The notes beneath the pieces were generated by a model. It had not been told where the DNA came from. It did not search any database and saw only the letters and a program-made list of their open reading frames with translations. A stretch of 64,000 nucleotides of DNA, from NCBI RefSeq assembly GCF_932294415.1, contig NC_065544.1, forward strand, positions 32,087,210 to 32,151,209, written 5' to 3'. Each line of letters starts with the position of its first letter. The first letter of the stretch is position 1. A program made the position numbers and the translations under genes. Below are positions 35,472 to 48,476 of the stretch, in pieces. The stretch is from Quercus robur (lineage: Eukaryota; Streptophyta; Magnoliopsida; Fagales; Fagaceae).

Positions 35472-38400
35472 GATCTTACGGTTTATCTCCCTCTTCAAAT
35501 GTGTAACTCGATGCCACTGCCAACAGGCGGCCATCCCTGCTAAATGACAGTGCTGCAACACTTGTCGGATATTTTGAGTACTGAATAAGAAGAGAAAATA
35601 GCAATTACAAAAAATTCAAGCTTGCCACAATATAAACAAGATATTACTATCACATGAGCAAAATTTTACCTGATACAGCCTCTTCTTGTTATTCCCATCC
35701 CACACATTCACATAACCATCACAACCTCCAGTTGCAAATGTACCATATCTGCAGATCAAATTTGCAAGAATGGACCAGTAACTATGTGAGTACTGACTAG
35801 TACAGAAAGAAGCTGCTACATTTAATCTCAGGGTGTGAAGTTTACCCCAGTGCAAAGATAGTTTATTAATTGCAAATTTACAATAGTCTTCACATCAGCC
35901 AATCAAGTGCAAGAACATATGAAAATCTGTAAATTCCCTTTATTTATAAATTTGCTTAATGTATTTTTTTTTTTTTTAATTATATCATCTATCAACTCAA
36001 GTTCCCAAGTTGATTTACTCAGATCTCTTTCAGCTCAACAATTTCTTTATTAATCCCTAAATGATGACTATATTATACTATGAGCCATCACTTTCTCAGT
36101 TATTATGAGACCAGATTCTTGCTTTTATGTGCAACAATCTGAGCATGTTCTTCTTGTATCCAATTGAGCAATAAACCATGGGACAGTTATACCTAGGAAA
36201 CTTTTTTTTTTCTTTTTCTTTTTTGAGAATACTTAGTATTTTAACACACACACACACACGGAGAAAGAGAAGGTCTTAAAGAAACTGACAGTGCTTAATA
36301 TCCAAAAGGGCCTAGCTCTTAGATACACAACACAAACTTTAAACCTCTTTAACTCACTTATTTTCTAACGTGGGATTAACCTATTGTTTTTTTTTTTAAG
36401 AATAAATTTTAACACACACACACGAGGAGAGGGGAGAATATTATACCTAGGAAACTAAATTGACAAGAATGAACAATTCTTTAAATCATAAAGATTACTC
36501 TTTTGATATAGAATATTGGACTTTTGGCCTATCCTTTATGCGTTCCAATAATTACAAGACTTAGAATTCAACTCACAAAGAACAAAAATAAGTAAAAACT
36601 TACACAGGGTGGAATGCTATGGCATTTACTGGGTAGACAATGTCCCTTCCAGCCTCTGATTTTCTATGACATTTAAATGCATACCTGCAAAAAGCTGATA
36701 TATTAAATTACTAAAATGATAGCTGAATGGCATGCAGCAGAATAAAATAAACATATAGGCATGCCTGCATTTCATACAATACTGCCCCTAAGAGGACCAT
36801 CCACAGATGATGGCACACAACATGACCATGCTTGTCATTTAACCAAGACTGTTTAATAAGTGATACCATGCACCCAGTAATTGTAGAAAACCAACAGTAC
36901 ACTCCACAATTATGACACTCTTAACTGTAAATAGATAGACACAGGCAGAGCCATAGGGAAGATTTAAAATGCCTCAATTATTTTGCACCTCTTATGTATA
37001 TGTATAAATATTCATTTCTGGAAACATTCAAGGGTATGCAAGAAACATCATAATTGATAATGCATCAGCAGAAGTGCTCCATTTCAGGAATACCTTGCAT
37101 ATTTAACAGAAACACAAAGGAACCAGGACAAACTACAAAAGTTGATGAATAGAAGGCACATTATTCAAGTAATTTTCTGCTTCTCAATGGTGCATCAATA
37201 GCTCAACACATACTTTTTGGCTTGACTAGACTCTGAAGGATCAAAAAATTCCATTGCTACTCGGCCTTCAACAGAACTAAGCGCATATCCTGCATATAAT
37301 ATTCAAATGAGTCGGAATTAAATCCTAGAAACAGAGATCAAGAGTGCATCACATAGACAAACTGTGGACTATTTTTAGCCAATTGCTATAAACCCTTCTG
37401 TGATTAAACAGCCTGTTGGCCAAATACAATCTTATAGCTAACTGTCCACTTTGGGCAATCTGAATCAGAGAATTTATCACACTAGCAAATAGGTATGCTA
37501 CAAATTTCTAGGTAAGTTTACCAATAGTAGTCAACTGGAATTCAAAATACAGCATAAGAAAGTATAGCAAATTCAAGTAAATAGTTGACTTATTTCTTAA
37601 ATATGGAGAGAATAAATGAATTAAGAGAGAGAGAGAGACAGAGAGAGGAAAAGGGGGATGGTGTTTAAGCACAAAGCCATATGATTTTACTAGTATTTTT
37701 TACTGCAAACTGACATAAGGAAAAGACTGTCAGTGCACCAGAACACTAGAAGGTCAGAAAATTACCTGTTCCATTGGGATAACAGCGCACACATCTAGTT
37801 TGGTATTTTAATGAAGATTCCCTTCGCTGTTCAGGTTGAGACATGTTTCTCAAATCATAGACATTTACATGTCTTCCAGCAGTTGCTACAACTAAACGAT
37901 GTCCAACAAGAGAAAGCGAGTAAACACGCTCCGGCTGTGGGTATGTCCCAACAAGAGTGCGCTCCTGCCCGCTTGCTCCTCTAGGATCCCAACACTTCAG
38001 AGTTTTGTCCCAACTACCCGTGATTAGTTGCCCTGAGATGATTATCAGAAGAGAAAATATTAAATGCTGTAAATTGAAACAAAAATGGCTCTGTTTGACT
38101 GGTATATATTTGACTACTAAGTGATGCCAATCATAGAATCAACACTGCTAAGATAGAAAGGGAAGTTGATACCCTGTATGTAGGAGAATCTTATATGATG
38201 AATTGGCAACTGCATCTATTTGTAATGACTTGGGTTCATAATTAATAAGTCAATACCATTTAACATTGAACAGCACCCAGAAAATCAATGCAACTAATCC
38301 AACAAAGCATCCCTAACTCTAATTTTAAAACTGACTAAAGGACCTCAAAACCGTGTAAAAGAACTTTTTGTCAAATTATCATAAATTAATAATCACATTG

Positions 38401-40509
38401 GCTTTCCTTTATAGTAATCATTGCAGAAGATAAAACCATACAATAGTTTAGACGTATCACAGTTACCAGGCATAATTGATTTCTTACACTGTAACCAACT
38501 ATTTAAAATCATTATCTTATACTATAATTACTATGTGCCACCAACCCACATATTTGTTTTGATGCCAAGAACAGAATTTAGCCAGGACACTTCTTAACTC
38601 CCCTTCCCTATAAGTCCTCAAGATGGATACAAATACAGGCACTTAAGAAATGAGTGTGAGTGTAACTTTAATACCTAGCAATGTTTCTTTTCTTTTTCTC
38701 TTTTTCAAATTACACACACACCCTGTAAGACTTGAACCCACAACCTTACCCTCCATAGCCCATCTCATTATAAAGGGAGGTGGAAATACCATTTATGCAA
38801 CCATGAACAGAGGAACAGAACCAACCCAATCTAGAAATTACTGGCTTGGTTCAATTTTCTTTGAATTTTTGTCACATTTGGGTGGTTGTTGTCGTTCTTG
38901 TGTTTTTTTTTTTTTCTTTTTTCAACGGTGGGTTGTGGCTACCACGGTGGTGGTGGTGGTGAACATGGCTAGCTGCTATGAATTTCTGTGGGATAAGTTT
39001 TATTTTATTTTAATAAGTTGTTTATATTGTTTTAATGGGATGAATGTAAAAATAGAACCTTTGATGTTAGGTGTATTATTATAAAGTGAGTTATTAAAAT
39101 AGATAAAGTGACTTTTTGAGTTGCTAAATACTAAAGCATATTGAAACTGTTAAACCTTCACTTTTAATTAAAACACCTACAGTAGAGAGGGTAAATAACA
39201 ATGATGCCTTAAGTGACATTTTTCAGCAATAATTTCACACACCTGTGGTTGAAAAGTCTTATATTTTTGAAAATACTAGAATGTATATATATTCAGGTTC
39301 GTTTAAGATTTGAAAGGGTTTGTAATAAAAACCGTTATTAATTCATCAAACACAGAAGCTGCAACGGCCTCCAAATCATCACATACCAGCAAAACAACTA
39401 CAAGAAAATTTAGATGGGCAAAGGTGAATATGAGCACTATGAAAACAAACCTGCTGCATAAGAGTATTCAATACAACGCACAGGTGCATCATGCCTTCCC
39501 AAAATATCTTCCTTATTGTAGCTGAAAACAAGCCTGAAACATTGACCCATAATCTTAAGCAGCGAAAAATTATGTCTCCAAAATCATAATCAACATCAGA
39601 AACAGGCCATAAAAACTAGATAGAAGTAATGAACTCAAACTCAAAGACAACAATGCAAAGCTTCAGCTAAATTCAGAATGACAGAGATAGTCACAAGCTC
39701 ATTATATATTTTTTAGTCATACACGCAAATGGTTAAATCAACTAGCAAAATGTATGCTGATTTTTTTTAACATAACTCTAAATAAGAAAAAACACATCAA
39801 TTTATGAACATCGAAAGTGAAAACTCAACTCCAAAGCTATTAAATTATATTAAAAATCTTAATTCAACAAAAACCATAATAATTGACTAATTTCACTAAG
39901 CTCAACTCAGTGAAGCCTATTTCATTCTCTCCCTTTCCCTCATTACCTCAGCAACTAAACATCAAATTAGGGCAGAGAACAAAAACCTCACTAACTCTCA
40001 ACTAATTTGTACTAAGCTCAGTTAAGTGAATGTACTTGTATTTTATATTAGTACCGTATAATAGAATAAATCGGCTTCAATATTATCTAATTTTCCATTT
40101 CGTTTCCCGCACTTTCTCAGCTACCAAACAGAAAATTAGGGCCAAATGTTTATAAAATAAAATAAATAAATAAATAAAGACTAACCGCCTAACAGTGTTA
40201 TCGGCGCCGGCACTGAAACCAGAAGAGTCGTCGTGGAAGCAACAGTCGAGCACGGGACCGCCGTGCATGAACTCGCCGCGGAGCGCGTTGGCGCTCGCGT
40301 CGTAGAGTCGAACGCTCTGCCCAATCGGAACAATACGAAATGTTAGTGAGAGAGAGAGAGGGAGAGAGAGAGAGAGAGAGAAGCAATACCTTATCCCAGG
40401 AGGAGACGAGGAGATGATCGCTGTGGTTGGAGAAGCGGAGGTTGGAAATGCCGTCGGACGGCGGATTCGAGAGCTCGCGCCCCGGCGTCGGCGCTGGGAC
40501 AGCTGTCAT
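35315..40509 (-). CDS. BUB3: Mitotic checkpoint protein BUB3 (BUB3.1/3.2-like)
   Basis: BUB3 is a WD40 beta-propeller of the spindle assembly checkpoint, acting at kinetochores with BUB1/BUBR1-type kinases; plant BUB3 also acts in phragmoplast dynamics. Exons in minus-strand order: 40509-40390, 40316-40186, 39533-39451, 38032-37766, 37289-37214, 36684-36604, 35748-35670, 35580-35480, 35402-35315. Phases join perfectly to 341 aa, close to about 340 in the family. Recognised parts are [19 protein letters not shown] at the N-terminus, [60 protein letters not shown] and the end [13 protein letters not shown]. The start is the conserved MTAV. An (AG)n tract lies in intron 1 (40345-40381). It converges on CLPR1. 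No defect was seen. Confidence 0.96.
38700..38775 (-). repeat. Copy of the 32885 repeat in BUB3 intron 3
   Basis: The minus strand reads ATGGAGGGTAAGGTTGTGGG followed by TTCAAGTCTTACAGGG, then a (GT)n tail. It shares about 25 of 28 bases with the 32885 copy. It sits in the 1.4 kb intron 3 of BUB3 (38033-39450 region). Confidence 0.5.
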
Positions 40510-41178
40510 CGGCGATATTGCCTACTTCACAAGTCTATCACTCACTGTGTGTGTGTGAGAGTGTGAGTTTTAGGGTTTTGGAAGAGAGAGAGAGGGAAGG
40601 TGGTTTTGAAAATATAAGAGTAACAATAAAAACAGTGAGATGGGATTTTGATTTGTATGATTTCGGATCTCAATCAGTACGTTTGAGAAAAAGATATATA
40701 TTTTAAATTTGGTAGGGTGAGGAATTTGAATTCAAACGAGAGACATGGGACACTGGCGGTGACATTTTTAATTTTTTGGACCTCTCTGCCTTCGTTTTCA
40801 TTACATTTTTTTTTTTTTTTAATTTAACTACAAAATTATTTTTTTAGGTTAATCTATATATATTATTATCTATATATATATATAAAACCGAAGTTTTTGA
40901 AACTTCCACAATTTTCCATATCAGTATTTAATTTTTTTCTTCTATTTTTTAAATTTGATTTAAAATTAAATCTAATTTTTGCCTCCACCAAATACACATT
41001 AAAGCCTCTTTAAAACCAAAAAACGAAAACTTCTCTCCTCTTCTCACTCACTAACATCTCCTTCCCCTAAACCTAAAACTCACCCTTATCTTCAAAACTC
41101 AGATTCTCTCACAGTCGCTGCCGCCGTCATAGATTGCCGCCACCACAGATCGCTGCCCTCCAAGTCTCTCGCAACTTT

Positions 41179-41564
41179 CAATGTCAGATGAGGCTCATCA
41201 ACATGAGGACTCCACAACCCAAACCATGGAGGATTTTTTTGGCTACCCAATTCACGAGCCTCACTCTTTCATCCAAAACTTTGCTTCTTCTTCACTGTCT
41301 GTTGACGCTGAAAGTTTACAGAACTAGGTACGGAACGGAAATTTATATATGGGTTCATTGTTATGGGTTTTCATTTGCTTTACAGTTTAACTTGCTGGGT
41401 TTTCTTCTGAGGGGTTTTATATGACCATGAGTGTGAGTGACACTCATAGTGTGTGTGTGTGTGTGTTGTTGATTAGTCTTTAGAGTTATTAATGATGCAA
41501 AATATGTTCATTAGATCGATGAACTTGCGACTTTCTCGGATAATCCTGCCCCATCAGTGCCTGT
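41179..41564 (+). pseudogene. Captured exon-like sequence in the Helitron, left part
   Basis: An ATG at 41179 opens 48 codons (MSDEAHQHEDSTTQTMEDFF and on), ending at TAG just before a donor-like GTACGG. Further coding-like sequence at 41500-41564 runs up to the LTR insertion and resumes at 49712 (open to about 49796). Another exon-like piece, DHRAFLKLGKDENMQSIMER, follows at about 50001. The source gene was not recognised. Such pieces are typical of Helitron capture, but some may be chance frames. Confidence 0.4.
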
Positions 41565-42797
41565 TGTTAATACCCATTTTCGCGACACATTTTTACATAC
41601 CTAATTCATGTATTATGTTTTATTTTATTCTTTTAAGTATGGCCCAAGCCCATGCAACTTTTTGGGGAAATTGAGGAAGTGTGGTTTGGAGGGTATGGTT
41701 CGGTTCCTTTCGGACCTTTTGCATGAACCCAGCCCATGCGTGCTACCAAGTGGGTAAGGGACACTGGTAGCACCTTAAGCTCATGGAGGAGGTCTTGTAT
41801 CCAAAATTTCCACCCCAAAACAGCTTTTATGCTCTGTGTGACTGTGGCTCAAAGTTTCTGTCCGAACCTTTTTTTTCCTTTAAAAATGGTTGACTCTCAT
41901 TGGCCAACTTCAGCTGCTAGCTCTCATCTAGTTAAGCCTCCCAATGGTCTGAAACAACTGAAAATGAGGAGCCAATGAGGGTTTAGTCAAGCATTTCCAT
42001 TAATGATGATAAAAGTAATCCTTCCTTTTATCCAAACAAAAGCAAACCTGAAAATTACTACTTGCTTAACACCTTGGGGTCCAAAGCCTTTTCTATTAAC
42101 CAAAAACCAGTCATTTAGAGCACCCCAAACTCAATATAAATTCCACAATCAGATTCAAAACAAAGGAGGGAGGTTTTACTCTAAGAGCAACACCCCAAGC
42201 TCAATACAAGAGTCTTTCTTCAACTAAAAAAAAACCATAAGCCACGTTCTAGCTAAGGAGCTGAAACTTCAGAGCAAAAACTCATTTAGCCAGTCAACAA
42301 TCTCACAATTCCGAAGCTTGGGGGTGGAAATATGGGTACAGGGAAACCTTCCCTTTCTTCCTCACGACCTCCCTTAATTTCCTCTTTTGTGTGACTGCGG
42401 GTCGAAGTTTCAGACCTGTTAAACCACGTTTTTCCTATAAAGCTGAAACTTGAGAGCAAAAACCCACTGAACCAAGAGATATTCTCACAATTCTGAACCT
42501 TAGGGGTGGAAATATGGGTACAGGGGAACCTTCCCTCTCTTCCTCACGACCTTCCTCAATTTCTTCTTCTGTGTGACTGTGGGTCGAAGTTTCAGACCTG
42601 TTATGTTTCTATGCTTTTTCTGCATTTCTATTGTTAGCATTTTGATTGTCTCTTGTCAAAGCACCATTAGCCTTTGGCTTTTATACATTGTGAATTTTGG
42701 GCTTGATTCTCCATAAACAAACACTTCTAAAGAACCCAAGGGGAGATTTGGGCCTTTCTCACGTTTTCGCGCCCTTGTCGCAAAAACGTCCTCGACA
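41565..42797 (+). repeat. Left LTR of the 41565-49711 element
   Basis: 1233 bp, TG...CA ends, nearly identical to 48477-49711. A TATAAA at 42135-42140 may be its core promoter. Inside is an imperfect internal duplication: phrases GGGTGGAAATATGGGTACAG and CTTCCTCACGACCT occur near 42323-42370 and again near 42504-42550. Confidence 0.93.
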
Positions 42798-42800
42798 TTT

Positions 42801-42818
42801 TGGCAACTCCACTGGGGA
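42801..42818 (+). other. Probable primer-binding site
   Basis: TGGCAACTCCACTGGGGA begins 3 bp after the left LTR. It starts with TGG, complementary to a tRNA CCA end, and resembles the site of Tat/Ogre-type elements. The tRNA was not matched. Confidence 0.65.
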
Positions 42819-43479
42819 GTCAAGCAGCTGAAACAAGAGAAGTCATGTATTCGAAGATGCAAAACCAGCAAAAAGATGATGTTTCTCACACCAACTTATC
42901 GTTCCAAGAGAAACCGTATAATGCTTTGCCGCGCAAGAAGAGCATGGTGAAGTGGGGCTGAAAAAGTTCTATCCTTAGCTCTTTGAGCTACTGGAGGTGC
43001 TCCAAATCATGTGACGAAATCGCTACAACCTCCAGAAGCCATCCAAGAAGTGAAGGATGGAGGGAGAACCAACTTTCTTATTCAAGGGAAAAATTTTCTT
43101 CCACTCGTCTATATTATTTTTTAGCTATCATTCTTATGGAGGAATTATCCCATATCTCTTGCTTTATATGATATTCATGAACGTTTTTGTTGTAGCTTGA
43201 AAATGCAAAAAATGGTGAGCTGCAAGTCTGACCGCAAAGGGAAGGAAGGATGCAACTAATAATCAACAAAGCGAAGTTTTAAACATCAATTCCAACCCAA
43301 GAACCCCCAACGACAACACTAAAAGTTCATTGTCAACATCTCCTCAGCATATTTTATTGTTGAGTTTGTATCGTTGTCGGGGTTAGTGCTAAAGCATATG
43401 GAGGCTGTCGCGGATGATTAACTCGTTTTGGGACGAGTATAGTGGACGCTGTGTGTGACCCTTCGCAGCTAAATATTTT

Positions 43480-43885
43480 TTTGGCGTCACCGCTAAACGA
43501 AGTCTTCACCAAATAGCCAAGGGCCATAACTAAATAGCCCACCACAAGGCGCTAGACATTCCATACACCAAGCCTTGAGGTAGCGACATACCATACATCA
43601 AGTTGTGTGGCTGCTAAGTCAACCCCGAGCATATGGGGGCTGCCGCAGCTAAAGGCTATAGCTAAATAGCCCACCGCAAGGCGCTAGACATTCCGTACAC
43701 CAAGCCTTGAGGTAGCGACATACCATACATTAAGTTGTATTGTTGCCGTGTCAGCGCTGAGCATATGGGGGCTGCCGCAGCTAAAGGCTATAGCTAAATG
43801 GCCCACCATAAGTCGCTAGATATTTTATATACCAAGCCATGAGGTAGCGGCATTCCATGTGCCAAGTCTTGAAGTCATACGAGCG
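43480..43885 (+). repeat. Tandem array of about 132 bp units, three copies
   Basis: GCATATGGGGGCTGCCGCAG occurs at 43629 and 43761, 132 bp apart, and a diverged form at 43394. GCGCTAGACATTCC (third copy TCGCTAGATATTTT) and ACCAAGCCTTGAGGTAGCG recur at the same period. Non-coding. Confidence 0.8.
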
Positions 43886-44619
43886 ATATGCTATTATCAA
43901 AGTACGCTTAAGCTAAGACTCTCAAACTTTCTCCTTACTAATTCATCTTTTTTATATATCGCTTGAACCATTTCAATCCTTCAAGTTTTTTTTGTCAAAA
44001 TATTTTCTACAAGTTGTTTGTGCTAATGCTTGGCCATGACTATCACTTACTAATATAAATCACATTTGCACTTAGGGTGAAACGGAAACCTTCTCGAATC
44101 ACCCAACGACAAAGAAAATTCGAACTCAATTCCATTTCACCGAAGCTGTAACACGCTTATGAACGCTAAGCTATGATGAGCTCACGCATCCAAAATCTTG
44201 GTCGATTCGTGCACGCCAAGCCATGGCATGTTCATATATCTCAAGTCGCAACAAGCGCATGCATTCCAAGCCATGCCAACACCTTAATCATTATTGAATT
44301 CAAGATTATGCTTGAAGAGGGAAGCGCCAATGTTGTCATCCTCAAGAAAATTATTATTGTCACTCAACTCTTGCAAATGAAATCCGCAACTAAGCCAACT
44401 AATAAGAAGGGTTTGTGCGCGTGCCTTTGAAGAATTCTTTGCTAGACCTCGCTTTAGATATTGAAGTCAAAAAGCTCAAAAATCACATGCTAGTTGCTGG
44501 AAATCCACTCAATAAAAGCAATGGCAATGGTCGTAGCCAAACTCATCAAGAAACATATCATTTGTCACTTTGTCGTCTTGTTCATAAGCGACAATAATAA
44601 ATCTCACTTATACCAATTT

Positions 44620-45330
44620 TCGAAGGCAAGCCCTATGAAATACTAGGAAGCCGACAAACTATCATGTTATCCAAGCATGGTGAGACCCCTACATGCGAAG
44701 GTGCAATGCCTTCAATAAGGTAGGGAAAGCCAACACTTTCTTCTAACGAGAAACCTTGCAAAGTGGCAAGAAAACTAACAAATTACTCCTACGGCAAAGC
44801 CTATACATGCGAGGGTAAAAAATACTCTCAATAAGTAAGGAAAGCCAAAGCTTTCTTCTAATGAGAAACCTTGTGAAGCGCAAGAAAACTAACTAATTAC
44901 TCTTACGGCAAAGCCTCTACATGCGAGGGTAAAAAATACTCTTAATAAAGTAGGGAAAGCCAAACACATACTCTCTCAATGGTAAGCCTTATCAAATGGC
45001 TAGGAAGCCAATGAGACGTTTTATTATGGCGATACCCCTACTTGTGAGGGACGACTAGCCCTCAACAAGGTAGGGAAGCCAATACGTCCTCAAAAGGAAA
45101 TTCCTACCGAATGATTAGGAAGCCGGCGAGATGTCATATCATTCATATGTGGCAAGACCCCTACTTGCAAGGATGCAATGCCCTCGACAAAGTAGGGAAA
45201 GCCAACATTTTCTTAACGGCAAACCTTACAAAGCAGTAGGGAAGCCAACATAATGTCTTATAATTCAAGCGCGATGATCCACTATATGTGAGGACATAAC
45301 CATCCCTTGAAAATATGGGAAAGTTGATGC
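44620..45330 (+). repeat. Tandem array of about 115-125 bp units, about six copies
   Basis: AAGGTAGGGAAAGCCAA or close variants occur near 44715, 44832, 44947, 45066, 45190 and 45306. CCTACATGCGAGG-like and AGGAAGCC-like phrases lie between them. Copies differ by substitutions and small indels. Non-coding. Confidence 0.8.
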
Positions 45331-48300
45331 AACGGATCACTACCTCATTGCCACATGGTAATTTGCTATGCGCGAGGATAAAATTATTCCTCAAGAAATT
45401 AGCAAGCCTATGCATTGTATGTGAGAATGCGATAGCCCTATGAAACGGTGACAAAAAAATGCACCATGAGCCACAATGCGCAAAAACGGAGCCCATATGT
45501 GGGGGCTTCTTGAAACTAATGAAATAGCAACCTAATACATGACGAGAATAAGTCGACTACCAAGTGGCGAGCCAAGCTTCAATATATATGAGCTGCTGTA
45601 TGTGAAACCAAATCTGTCCGTCAATAGAGCATTGAAAAATGGTGCACAGACAGCGAGAAGTGCACTTAGCCAAAGCTTGTTCGCAAAGACATGGCAAGCA
45701 AGCAACATGTCTCCTGACTTGCTATTGCAAAGGCAAAGCCATATTCACAAATTTTCCAATCAACCACAAGTTATTCTCAAGAGACTAAGTGCATATAATC
45801 TATCAAAATTATGCTACTTCATCGCAAGGTGCACTCGACCCTTCCAAGCAAGCTTTTCTCAACATATTCAAATGGTCACAGCCATACAAGAGTTGTTTTC
45901 GCAACAAGAACATACTTATAGCCTATTGAAGAAAGGTAGAAACTCATTCTCAAAGTACAAAATACAAACTATTAACATCCTTGAGGTACAAATCATTCTT
46001 TTCATTCCAAAATTCAAATTACATGTTGAGACATCGTATATGTGTTTCTTTGTACAAAATATAAATTGTGTCTACTAACCATGACAGTACAAACTCAAAG
46101 TTTCACCAATATAACTAGACACGAGCTGCTCTATACATAAGTGGGTTGTCCACAAGGGTGAAATACAAGAGAAAATGTTTCCAAGGCAGCAGCCCATATT
46201 ACACACTTCAACTAGTTCGAAATTTCAAAGCTTGGGGCTCAATACAAGACAATCGAAAAAAAAAGGGAAAGCAAGAAAGGAGGCGAAGGAAAAAGTTGAA
46301 GCAATGTCGTAGTCCCTATCCAACATCACCATCTTTGGGACATTGGCTTACAATCGCTTTCTTCTTTACTTCGAAGCCGCAAGTGAGAAACGGGCTAAAA
46401 ATGGCCCAAAGTTATTAGCAGCAGCCATGGTACCATCTATTGCAGCTCTATGTTGTTGTTCACAACGTCTTTAACCTCAGAAAATGATGCATTGGCAATG
46501 GGATTGGCCTCGGGAATGAAAGTCCCAACAACGGCATCATGATTGTCTATGCCAAGGTCATTTTACAAGAAACCATTGCCACAAACATAAGCGTCTTTGT
46601 ATCAGATGGACAGTACCATGATCAAACAATAGACGCTCTGTGAAGTCACCAATCTCGACACCGACACTCTCTAGCAACAAAGCTATGGAACACCTTCTTT
46701 ACTCAATGGTCTCAACACTTGATGCTTTACAATTATCAAGCGGCCAAACAAGTAACGATAATACTCTAAGCATGAAATTTCTTGCATATGAGTAAACGCC
46801 TATGCTTCTCCAACACTCAACAACCTTCTTCGGCCTTAAAGATGTCACGTCTTAATGCATACTGCTTGGAGCTAGGAAAGGGAAAGCCGCTGAGAGCGCC
46901 CCTCCTATATATAGTCATTGGCAATTTTGGCTTCAATGCTGCACAATCAGTAGCACCTTTGAGTGTCTTAATTTTACCGCCCATCCCAATGGTCTCAACC
47001 AACTATCTCCTCATCATTACAACAAGCACAAAGCAACAACTTGTGGTCGTATCTTCTGCTTGCATTTGTCACAAGGACGCGATACAGGGGGCTACCATGC
47101 CCACATAGTGGCTATGCCTTATCTCTATACTACATCGGCAAGTGATATCTTCGCTCCATTCCACCTCAAATATGCTATCCCAAGGCAGGCAGCAATATCG
47201 CTCATCGCTCATGATTGCGGATTCATCAAAACTAATCTTGGCAAACACAATCTCGCCAAATTGACCAACGATCAAGCAACTCAAGAGTTGAAGCATCCCC
47301 AATGTGGTCCAATTATTCAAGATAGCCTCTCATTTATCATCATCTTCTCACATGGACCCAAGCTAAGAATTGGCTTTGCTTTTTCAAATCTACAATCAAG
47401 TATGCTACTCATTCTACTTACAACACAACACAATGGCCATCTCAATATCAGGCAAGGCTGCGCTACAAACTATTTTACATCCCTGGTGACTATCAAAATC
47501 ATTGGGGAATCGACTTCGACATGAGCTTCTACTTCAATGAGAGCAATGGCTTAACCTCATAAGTTGGTACCTTACGATGGGTTTGTGATTTCCTAAAGAA
47601 GATCCATCCTACGCAATCAACGACACAATTTAATTAACACATCACAGAGTATATCCAGGAGATCAGCCAAAAAAAAAAAAAAAAAAAAGCTAACCAAGGT
47701 GAGCTTCGCATCCTATCCCAACTATTAGAACAACGAATGGTGCCAAGCTGATCTTCAGATTATTTCTGATTTCTCGTCACCAACAAAGATCCCCTCTTCC
47801 ATTGACATCAAAACCTCACCCACGCTGCTCTACATATTATGTTTAAGATGGCATTTTGAAAGAAGCAAAATGGAAGAAATGGGCAAATGGCGCAAATAAA
47901 GCTTACAACTGAAGGAGTGACAACAACAAACAAAAAGAAAAAGAGAAATGAAAAGCAAAGTGATGAGATGGGTCTAAAGCAAAGTGGCGTGATATGGTGT
48001 ATTGGCAATTGGCGTGATAAGTGAAAGGAGGACAACTTGATGCAAATGGTAAAAGAAAAGAAGCAAGTTGAAAATGAAAACTAAAGTAAGGCCAAGTTAG
48101 GGATGCACCTTATATTGGTCATCAAATACATGGGCCAAGACTCAAAGGCCTTAATTATTTCTCACGGGCTTTGGTTTATATTAGCCCACATGCTACAAAC
48201 CTGCCAATATTATTTCCTTTGACATCCAAGTTATTCAAATGATAACACTCAGCAACCATCTTTGGTCCATGCCATGTTCGAGATTTTTTCTACAAGCAGG

Positions 48301-48463
48301 TGTCGCGACTAGCGACATTTCTACAAACAGGCTTCATCGACCAATATCTTCTTAACAAAAAAAGAAAAGGGGAGCTTTCGAGTGAACTAATTCCCAAACC
48401 CGCAACATCTACAAGCAATGGGAAACATCAACTACTCACACACATGCCGCAAGCACCAGCGTG

Positions 48464-48476
48464 CTCGGGGGGCTAA
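48464..48476 (+). other. Polypurine-tract-like site before the right LTR
   Basis: CTCGGGGGGCTAA lies directly before the right LTR start. It is a short, G-rich candidate for the plus-strand primer. Confidence 0.5.

Noticed and set aside
44173-44430. Possible coding frame near the LTR-element tandem array
   Set aside because: No domain, and the neighbouring arrays make long chance frames likely.
43480-45330. CRISPR-like or satellite reading of the tandem arrays
   Set aside because: Units are adjacent without unique spacers, diverged, and confined within one LTR retrotransposon in a plant genome.
45539-46078. Open frame of 179 codons inside the LTR element
   Set aside because: No recognisable domain or gag-like composition; it overlaps no conserved motif, and the interior is repetitive. 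Treated as chance.
47060-47524. Open frame of 154 codons inside the LTR element
   Set aside because: No similarity to retrotransposon proteins could be seen; a frame on the other strand overlaps it.
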